Position numbers and translations under genes: made by a program. A stretch of 46,565 nt of DNA from an uncultured Bacilli bacterium. Its GTDB lineage: Bacteria > Bacillota_I > Bacilli_A > RFN20 > CAG-449. Of the stretch, positions 17,748-24,122 are shown one piece after another; position 1 is the stretch's first letter, and each line of letters starts with the position of its first letter. Below the pieces are notes generated by a model that saw only the letters and a program-made list of their open reading frames with translations, was not told where the DNA came from and did no database searches. Where the stretch lies: positions 1 through 46,565 of the forward strand of contig CALVJO010000001.1 in NCBI GenBank assembly GCA_944332225.1. Direction: 5' to 3'.

Positions 17748-17777
17748 ATTGTAATTTTGGTTACTCAATTTGTTGAG
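17748..17777. promoter_or_regulatory. Pair of LytTR-like direct repeats before the GH78 operon
   Basis: ATTGTAATT (core at 17751) and TTTGTTGAG (core at 17772) are 21 bp apart. Measured from the shared CTTACA word (17720-17725 here, 12144-12149 at the other operon), they fall at the same offsets as the repeats of the GH3 operon, to within a base. The match to the LytTR consensus is weaker. The wider 17678-18019 gap otherwise holds only AT-rich sequence and the speA promoter region. Confidence 0.35.
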
Positions 17778-18019
17778 CCGATTAAACCAACAAAAATAAA
17801 TTTACATATTAAAAAGGAACGAATAATCTAAAACATTTATCTTCTGTTCAATATTAAATTTATATCTTTATTAACATAATTTTAATTCATAAAACTTCAT
17901 ATTCTATTATCTCAATAATTTATATAAATACCGCTTAGTAAAACTATCTATTTTTTATTAAAAAAATCATTGTTTTTATTTTCACATGTCTTATTATTCT
18001 AATTTAGTAAAACTAGTTT

Positions 18020-19477
18020 ATGAATTACGAAAGACAAAAGAAAACCCCATTACTAACTGCAATTAAAAAATACGTTGAAACAAATCCAACCCCATTCGAT
18101 GTTCCAGGGCATAAGATGGGAAGAATTTCTACGGATTTAACAGATTGTCTAGGAAACGAAATCTTTAAATACGATGTGAATGCTCCTCTAGGAATTGATA
18201 ATTTATATAAAGGAACAGGAGTTATATATGAAGCTGAAGCATTGATGGCCGAAGCTTTTAAAGCGGATAAATCAATATTTTTAATCAACGGAACCACTTC
18301 AGGAATCATGATGATGATCATGGGATGTCTCAATCCTAATGAAAAAATAATTTTACCTAGAAATGTCCATAAATCCGCGATTAATGGATTAATCGTCTCA
18401 GGAGCTATCCCAATCTTTGTAGAGCCTGATTACGATAATGATTTAGGAATCGCTAACGGGGTGAGATTAGAAACATATATTCAAGCTATGGATGAAAACC
18501 CTGATTGCAAAGCTTTATTTGTTATTAATCCAACCTACTATGGAGTTTGCTCTGATTTAAAAACTCTCGTTGAAGAAGCTCATAAAAGAGATGTGATAGT
18601 TATGGCCGATGAAGCTCATGGAGCCCATATGGTATTTAATGACAAACTTCCTCTTTCCGCTATGGAGGCAGGATGTGATATCTCTTCTCTATCATTACAT
18701 AAAACATGCGGTTCCTTAACTCAGTCATCCGCTTTATTAATTAAAGGAGATAGAGTTGATTATAATCGAATTAGAAAAGCTTATACCATGTTTGGTTCTA
18801 CTTCTCCTTCCCATATTCTTTTGTCGTCATTAGATGCAACTAGAAAACTTTTAGCTTTAAAAGGTAAATCTATTTTAAACAACACTATAAAGTTGACTGA
18901 ATATGCGATTCATAAACTAAACAAGATCGATGGTATCTCCGTCTTAGATCAAAATTATTGCTCTAAAGATAATTCATCGCGTTACGCTTTTGATTTAACT
19001 AGACTAGTGATTAGAGTCGATGGATTAAATAAATCAGGTTTTGAAATCTATAAAGAGATGAGAAAAAACTATAACATTCAACTTGAACTTGCCGAGACTA
19101 ATATTGTTTTAGCTATCTTAGCAATCGGTTCAACTAAAGAAGATGTTGATAAATTAATTAACGCTTTTAAAGATTTATCTAGTAAATACTTTAATGCTTA
19201 TAAAAGAAGACGCATTCCAAAACTTGAATATCACTTTGGAGAAATTACAATTTCACCTAGACAAGCTTATTATTCAGAAAATAAGCTTATTCCATTCTAT
19301 GCTTCCGAAGGAGAAATATCTTCAGAGATGGTAATGATTTACCCTCCAGGAATCCCAATTCTTATTCCAGGAGAAAAAATATCTAAAGATGTTATCAATT
19401 TGTATAAATTTTATTTAAAATCTAAAGGTACAATCATGCAAGATTCCGAAGTTGGCATGATAAAAGTAGTAAAATAG
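18020..19477 (+). CDS. speA: Orn/Lys/Arg decarboxylase-family enzyme, probable arginine decarboxylase
   Basis: A PLP enzyme of 485 residues, the short Bacillus-type form without the N-terminal wing domain. Visible motifs are FDVPGHKMG near the start, NGTTSGIMMMI, ADEAHGAH (PLP-binding Asp), and SLHKTCGSLTQS with the Schiff-base lysine. The C-terminal domain has YPPGIPILIPGE. The next gene, 7 bp downstream, is an agmatinase. That supports arginine as substrate: arginine to agmatine to putrescine. Lysine or ornithine activity cannot be excluded from sequence alone. No clear ribosome site precedes the ATG. Confidence 0.88.
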   Translation: MNYERQKKTPLLTAIKKYVETNPTPFDVPGHKMGRISTDLTDCLGNEIFKYDVNAPLGIDNLYKGTGVIYEAEALMAEAFKADKSIFLINGTTSGIMMMIMGCLNPNEKIILPRNVHKSAINGLIVSGAIPIFVEPDYDNDLGIANGVRLETYIQAMDENPDCKALFVINPTYYGVCSDLKTLVEEAHKRDVIVMADEAHGAHMVFNDKLPLSAMEAGCDISSLSLHKTCGSLTQSSALLIKGDRVDYNRIRKAYTMFGSTSPSHILLSSLDATRKLLALKGKSILNNTIKLTEYAIHKLNKIDGISVLDQNYCSKDNSSRYAFDLTRLVIRVDGLNKSGFEIYKEMRKNYNIQLELAETNIVLAILAIGSTKEDVDKLINAFKDLSSKYFNAYKRRRIPKLEYHFGEITISPRQAYYSENKLIPFYASEGEISSEMVMIYPPGIPILIPGEKISKDVINLYKFYLKSKGTIMQDSEVGMIKVVK

Positions 19478-19484
19478 GAGACTT

Positions 19485-20357
19485 ATGAAAAAATTTGAAA
19501 GAAATCTATCCGTGTTTCAATCTTGTGATAAAGAATATGATGAATCATCAGTAATTATTTTTTCTTCCCCGATGGATGCAACTTGCTCCTTCCGTCCAGG
19601 AACTAGATTTGCAGGACCAGCGATTCGTCAAGAATCAATTGGAATGGAATGGTATTCACCATATTTCGATCGTGATTTAAAAGATTATAACACCTGCGAT
19701 ATCGGTGATTTAGAATTACCTATGGGCGATGTTGAAGGTGATTTAGATGAGATATCTAGAGTTACAAAAATCATTTTAGATGATAATAAGAAAACTATGA
19801 TGATTGGAGGAGAACATCTAGTTACTTTAGGAACGATTAGAGAATATGTTAAAAAATATCCTGATCTCCATATCATTCATTTTGACGCGCATACAGATTT
19901 AAGAGAGGAATTCTTAGGTAGAGAATTATCTCACGCGACAGTTTTAAGAAAATGTTATGATTTACTTGGCGATAATCGTATCTTCCAATTTGGAATTCGT
20001 TCAGGAGATAGAGAGGAATTTGTTTGGGCGAATCAAGGTCACACCTATCTTCATAAATTCGATTTAGAAACATTAAATGACATTATTGAAAAGATTAAAG
20101 ATAAGCCTGTTTATCTCACTATCGATTTAGATGTCTTAGATCCTTCTATCTTCCCAGGAACTGGAACCCCTGAAGCAGGAGGAATCACCTATAAAGAATT
20201 ACAACAAGCAATTTTAGATATGAGAAAATTAAACAATCTTGTAGGATGTGATATGGTTGAATTATCTCCTCATTACGATAGAAGCGATGTTTCAACCCAA
20301 GTTGCATGCAAAGTATTAAGAGAATTAGTGTTACTTCTCCATTATCATGAAAAATAA
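19485..20357 (+). CDS. speB: Agmatinase (ureohydrolase family)
   Basis: A 290-residue manganese enzyme that hydrolyses agmatine to putrescine and urea. The metal-ligand motifs are complete: GGEHLVTLG (His), HFDAHTDLR (Asp, His, Asp) and TIDLDVLDPS (Asp pair), followed by GTGTPEAGG. A good GGAGA ribosome site lies before the ATG. It is in an operon with the decarboxylase upstream. No spermidine synthase (speE) is in the window, so the pathway as seen stops at putrescine. Confidence 0.92.
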   Translation: MKKFERNLSVFQSCDKEYDESSVIIFSSPMDATCSFRPGTRFAGPAIRQESIGMEWYSPYFDRDLKDYNTCDIGDLELPMGDVEGDLDEISRVTKIILDDNKKTMMIGGEHLVTLGTIREYVKKYPDLHIIHFDAHTDLREEFLGRELSHATVLRKCYDLLGDNRIFQFGIRSGDREEFVWANQGHTYLHKFDLETLNDIIEKIKDKPVYLTIDLDVLDPSIFPGTGTPEAGGITYKELQQAILDMRKLNNLVGCDMVELSPHYDRSDVSTQVACKVLRELVLLLHYHEK

Positions 20358-20403
20358 CAACTTTATATTTTAAATATATTTGGTAAACTTATATAAAGAA
20401 CAT

Positions 20404-21261
20404 ATGGTTTTTACAGTTAAAGCTTATGCAAAAATCAATCTAGCCTTGAATGTTTATGACAAAAAAGCTGATGGGTATCACAACGTCGACATGGTTTCGA
20501 TACCTTTAGTCTTGCATGATATTTTAGAGTTAGAACCTTTACCTAAAGGATATGACACCTTCATAACCTCTGATGATGAGGATATTCCTACCGATGAATC
20601 AAATTTATCGTATAAAGCCTATCTAGCTATTAAGAATAAAGTAGAGCTAAAGCATCGCTTTTTAATTAATATTCATAAAAGAATTCCAATGTCCGCGGGA
20701 TTAGGAGGAGGATCCGCGGATGCCGCGGCGGTTTTAAATGCGATTAATAAAATTGCTAAATTAAAGCTTTCTGATCAAGAATTAATTTCTCTAGCTAATA
20801 ATATAGGTGGCGATGTTGCTTTTTGCTTATTCAATAAACCTGCAAGATGCCAAGGAATCGGAGGAGATTTAACTTTCTTTAGATTAAAGAAAAAATACTT
20901 TGTCCTTTTAATTAAACCTTCTAAAGGAATTCAAACAAAACAAGCTTATCAAGACTTTGATGATTTAGCTGTTTTACCTCCTAAGAGCAATATCGAAAGA
21001 TTGATTAAAGCGTTAGAAGAAGATAATGAGCAAATTATTCAAGAAGAGATGAAAAATGATCTTCAAACCGTATCTATCAATATAGTCCCAGAGATTAAAG
21101 ATATTTTAGATCAGCTTAAAAAAGATGGATTCCCTCTTTCAATGATGTCTGGATCTGGATCAACTGTCTTCTGCATCAGCAAAAATCAAGCCTTATTACA
21201 TAAAGAAAGTATGGTATTTGCTAAAAAGGGATATAAAACTATAATCACCCAAACTCTATAA
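20404..21261 (+). CDS. ispE: 4-diphosphocytidyl-2-C-methyl-D-erythritol kinase
   Basis: A GHMP kinase of the MEP isoprenoid pathway that phosphorylates CDP-methylerythritol. The family start AYAKINLALNV is directly after the ATG at 20404; a longer TTG start at 20380 is less likely. The ATP loop PMSAGLGGGSADAAAVL and a C-terminal MSGSGSTVF complete the motif set. The length of about 285 residues is normal. It implies that this organism makes isoprenoids by the MEP route. A terminator hairpin follows. Confidence 0.93.
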   Translation: MVFTVKAYAKINLALNVYDKKADGYHNVDMVSIPLVLHDILELEPLPKGYDTFITSDDEDIPTDESNLSYKAYLAIKNKVELKHRFLINIHKRIPMSAGLGGGSADAAAVLNAINKIAKLKLSDQELISLANNIGGDVAFCLFNKPARCQGIGGDLTFFRLKKKYFVLLIKPSKGIQTKQAYQDFDDLAVLPPKSNIERLIKALEEDNEQIIQEEMKNDLQTVSINIVPEIKDILDQLKKDGFPLSMMSGSGSTVFCISKNQALLHKESMVFAKKGYKTIITQTL

Positions 21262-21298
21262 GATATAAAACATCATTTTTAAACAAAATCTATCAACT

Positions 21299-21325
21299 AT
21301 CCTCTTCTTGTAGAGGATTTTTTAT
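21299..21325 (+). terminator. Terminator of ispE
   Basis: TCCTCT / AGAGGA around a short loop, followed by a T-run, between ispE and prs. Confidence 0.75.
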
Positions 21326-21365
21326 TATTAATCTATAATCTAGGTGAGAAATCTAGGAGGACTTT

Positions 21366-22340
21366 ATGTTAGGAAACGATGCTTTACTCTTCTCCCTCAC
21401 CGCGAACAAAACTTTAGCTGAGGATGTAGCTAAATTATTAGGAAAGGAGATATCACCAGTAAGCGTATCTCACTTTGCTGACGGAGAAATCCTAGTTGAG
21501 CCCCAATGTTCAGTTAGAGAAAAAAATTGTTATATTATTCAATCAACCTGCGGGCCGGTTACTGAACATCTATTTGAAATATTAATCTTTGTTGATGCGA
21601 TTAAAAGATCATCTGCAAAAACAATAACCGTCATCATGCCATATTATGGATATGCAAGACAAGATAGAAAGGCTAAACCTAGACAACCAATTACTTCTAA
21701 ATTAGTCGCTGATTTATTAACAGCCGCGGGAGTTCATAGAGTTGTCGTAGTTGATTTACACGCGCCTCAAATTCAAGGATTCTTCCAATGCTTAGTTGAT
21801 GAGATGACTGCAATTCCTTTGTTAGCCACGCATTTTAAAAACATTGTTGATGAAAACTGGATTACCGTCTCTCCAGATCACGGAGGAGTTAACCGTGCAA
21901 GAAGAGTTGCTGAAATTCTTTCAACCCCTTTAGCTATCATTGATAAACGTAGAAGCAAACCAAATGAAGCTGAAGTAATGAACATAGTAGGAGATGTAAA
22001 AGGTAAACACTGCTTGATGGTCGATGATATGATTGACACCGCGGGAAGTTGTACCGAAGGAGCAAAGGCTCTTTTGAAAAAAGGTGCTTTATCCGTATCT
22101 ATAGCCTGCTCCCATGGAATTTTCTCTCATCCTGCTGAAGAGAGATTGTTCCAAAATGATGAAAACGGAAATCCAATCTTTAGAGAGATTGTCACGACTG
22201 ATTCCATTCCTTTAAAAGAAGAAATCAAAGCTAAAGGAAAAGTAGTTGTGATGTCTTTAGCCCCAATGCTTGCAAAAGTTATTCAACATATAGAATTAGG
22301 TCAACCATTAACCTACGTCTATCAAATGTTTAACGATTAA
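21366..22340 (+). CDS. prs: Ribose-phosphate pyrophosphokinase
   Basis: This enzyme makes PRPP from ribose 5-phosphate and ATP for nucleotide, His and Trp synthesis. Its 324 residues match the family. Visible motifs are YYGYARQDRKAKPRQP (ATP site), VVVDLHAPQIQGFF, and the PRPP loop MVDDMIDTAGS. A perfect AGGAGG ribosome site precedes the start and a TATAAT box lies at 21334-21339. It is a single gene between two terminators. Confidence 0.96.
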   Translation: MLGNDALLFSLTANKTLAEDVAKLLGKEISPVSVSHFADGEILVEPQCSVREKNCYIIQSTCGPVTEHLFEILIFVDAIKRSSAKTITVIMPYYGYARQDRKAKPRQPITSKLVADLLTAAGVHRVVVVDLHAPQIQGFFQCLVDEMTAIPLLATHFKNIVDENWITVSPDHGGVNRARRVAEILSTPLAIIDKRRSKPNEAEVMNIVGDVKGKHCLMVDDMIDTAGSCTEGAKALLKKGALSVSIACSHGIFSHPAEERLFQNDENGNPIFREIVTTDSIPLKEEIKAKGKVVVMSLAPMLAKVIQHIELGQPLTYVYQMFND

Positions 22341-22351
22341 TTTATAAAATA

Positions 22352-22397
22352 AGCAATTAGTAAGTTTAATAAAAATTCTTATTAATTGCTTTTTTGT
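22352..22397. terminator. Terminator between prs and the AlbA_2 gene
   Basis: AAGCAATTAGTAAG pairs with CTTATTAATTGCTT over about 14 bases, followed by a T-run on the + strand. Being AT-rich and symmetric, it could stop both convergent transcripts. Confidence 0.7.
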
Positions 22398-22438
22398 TGT
22401 TAATAATTTTATCAAGCATAGTAATCAGCGAAAAAAGA

Positions 22439-23794
22439 TTAATTAACTTTCCAATATCCTGATTTTCTAGATCCTATTCTAATAATTTTACCTAGTTTAA
22501 CTAGCTTATTAACATGTCGATAAATAGTAATTGAAGATTTATTTAATTTATCAGCAATCTCTAAAACAGTTATATATTTATTTTCTATAAGCAAAGAAAT
22601 TATTTCTTCATCAAGCGTATTTATCTTATCATTTATCTTATCATTTATCTTATCATTTATCTTATCATCCAAAAAATCTTTATTCCGTTTAAAAATGAAA
22701 GTAAAGCCAAATTCATCATTATGAAAATTGAATTTAATACCATTATTAAGGCACAAAGTAAATGTTCTATCAAACCCAGTTCCAAACGCATCAATATATC
22801 CATATTTATATAAAACTTGCGATATAAGAACGTTTCTTAATTTACTTCCAATAGTTCCCGAAGCAAATTTTTCCGGATTAATATTTCTTAATATAGATCC
22901 TGGATTATAAATTTTTATCATTGATTTAAATAAAATGTATTGATTAAAATCACCCTTTCTTCCATAGGAACAGTGAGCAAAAGAATTAATTACAATTTCT
23001 CTAATCGCCCTAATTGGTATTTCTGGAATTTCTTCTCTTTGAACTCCATTGATTATAGATTTGTAAGAAATATGATTTTGGATGTAGGATATACTCTCGC
23101 GAATGCATTCAAAAATATTTCCCCTAAATTCTTTAATTTCGCCAAATTCTGTTCGTGTATCAGTTGGATAATTAGCTTCTTTAATCAATAGAGGTTTATT
23201 GTTTCCAAATAAATATAACCCCGCATTATTCAAATGACCATTCTCAGTCAATAATTCTAATTTAGTTAATGCGTCTATAGCATTTCTATACACATAACTC
23301 AATCTTCCATTTTCATTTGCTGTTCTAATAAAATCAATTAACAAATCCTCATCAATGTCATCAACGGTATATTTTGTTTCCTGTTTTTCCCAAGACAAAT
23401 AATTATCTTCTTTATTTTCAAAAAATGTTCTCAGTTGATCGCCGCTCATCATTATATCAGCATCATTAATTCTAATATAGTATCGTCCATACGCGGCATA
23501 TGGAGTATCATCACCTTCAACTTCCACGATTAAAATAGTCCGCTTATTATCTATATTAAGTTCTTTTAAGTTAACTTTATTTGGCAAAGGTTTTAAATAA
23601 TGCTGTATTTCATGAACTACATCTTGCTTTGTTTTTTCGCTTATATCGATGCCGACTTCCTTACCTTCATCGGAAACTCCAAAAATAACCGAGCCCTTAT
23701 TCTCTTTATTCAGCATAGAAGCTAATGAAATTATCCCTTCTTTAAGTTGCTTCAGGGATTTTTTTAGTTCAATTGTCTGTGATTCCTTATACAT
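22439..23794 (-). CDS. AlbA_2/Schlafen-like ATP-binding transcriptional regulator
   Basis: The product is about 451 residues. The N-terminal AlbA_2 (Schlafen-like) domain shows ESQTIELKKS, then NKGSVIFGVSDEGKEVGI. A central GHKL-type ATP-binding region has IPIRAIREIVINSFAHCSY and FGTGFDR. A linker of four DKIN repeats follows, then a C-terminal winged helix (VLEIADKLNKSSITIYRHVNKL). The ATG at 23794 or 23797 is chosen because AAGGAGT lies at 23801-23807. Such proteins are common accessory regulators of unclear role, sometimes associated with stress or phage response. The 12-bp DNA repeat encoding DKIN also stands in its leader. It is isolated between two terminators. Confidence 0.82.
   Translation of the reverse strand: MYKESQTIELKKSLKQLKEGIISLASMLNKENKGSVIFGVSDEGKEVGIDISEKTKQDVVHEIQHYLKPLPNKVNLKELNIDNKRTILIVEVEGDDTPYAAYGRYYIRINDADIMMSGDQLRTFFENKEDNYLSWEKQETKYTVDDIDEDLLIDFIRTANENGRLSYVYRNAIDALTKLELLTENGHLNNAGLYLFGNNKPLLIKEANYPTDTRTEFGEIKEFRGNIFECIRESISYIQNHISYKSIINGVQREEIPEIPIRAIREIVINSFAHCSYGRKGDFNQYILFKSMIKIYNPGSILRNINPEKFASGTIGSKLRNVLISQVLYKYGYIDAFGTGFDRTFTLCLNNGIKFNFHNDEFGFTFIFKRNKDFLDDKINDKINDKINDKINTLDEEIISLLIENKYITVLEIADKLNKSSITIYRHVNKLVKLGKIIRIGSRKSGYWKVN
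22619..22666 (-). repeat. Four tandem 12-bp repeats inside the AlbA_2 gene
   Basis: Four exact copies of ATTTATCTTATC (+ strand), encoding repeated Asp-Lys-Ile-Asn between the ATPase and winged-helix parts. A change in copy number would keep the frame and alter only linker length. Confidence 0.9.
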
Positions 23795-23813
23795 CATATA
23801 ACTCCTTAAATTC

Positions 23814-23849
23814 ATTTATCTTATCATTTATCTTATCATTTATCTTATC
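23814..23849 (-). repeat. Three more copies of the same 12-bp repeat in the 5' leader
   Basis: Three exact copies of ATTTATCTTATC lie just upstream of the AlbA_2 gene's ribosome site. Read on the coding strand each copy contains ATG ATA AGA TAA, that is a four-codon start-to-stop mini-frame. Confidence 0.88.
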
Positions 23850-23872
23850 ATTTGAAAACAAAATGATAAGAT
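23842..23872. promoter_or_regulatory. Inverted repeat built from the leader repeat, possible operator
   Basis: ATCTTATCATTT and AAATGATAAGAT form perfect 12-bp arms around seven bases. The left arm overlaps the last leader repeat. It could be an operator for the gene's own winged helix or an RNA hairpin. Confidence 0.4.
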
Positions 23873-24072
23873 ATTTATGCAATTAACTAGATTTTTGCAA
23901 TATAAAATCGAATATTGCTATCTCTATTATGATTTTATAATTAAAATTAATATATCTTTATGAATGTACATAAGATAAAAAAGATTAGATAAATATTTTT
24001 AAAAAGTATTGATGCGTTTTCATTATATTTAACTAAATAAAAATCTAAATATTATTAAATGAATTTAAAGTC

Positions 24073-24104
24073 AAAAAAGACTGTCCGTAATGAACAGCCT
24101 TTTT
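24073..24104 (-). terminator. Terminator of ppdK
   Basis: GGCTGTTC / GGACAGTC around a short loop, flanked by A- and T-runs, 20 bp beyond the ppdK stop. The rest of the 23873-24072 gap is AT-rich with no gene seen. Confidence 0.75.
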
Positions 24105-24122
24105 AATAATTTAAATCAATTA

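Noticed and set aside
17935-18015. Direct repeat TTAGTAAAACTA (17935 and 18004) as an operator of speA
   Set aside because: The two copies are exact but 69 bp apart in very AT-rich DNA, with no symmetry and no known regulator site, so I do not list it.
22619-22666. Possible CRISPR array
   Set aside because: The repeats are directly adjacent without spacers, encode an in-frame peptide repeat, and have no cas genes nearby.
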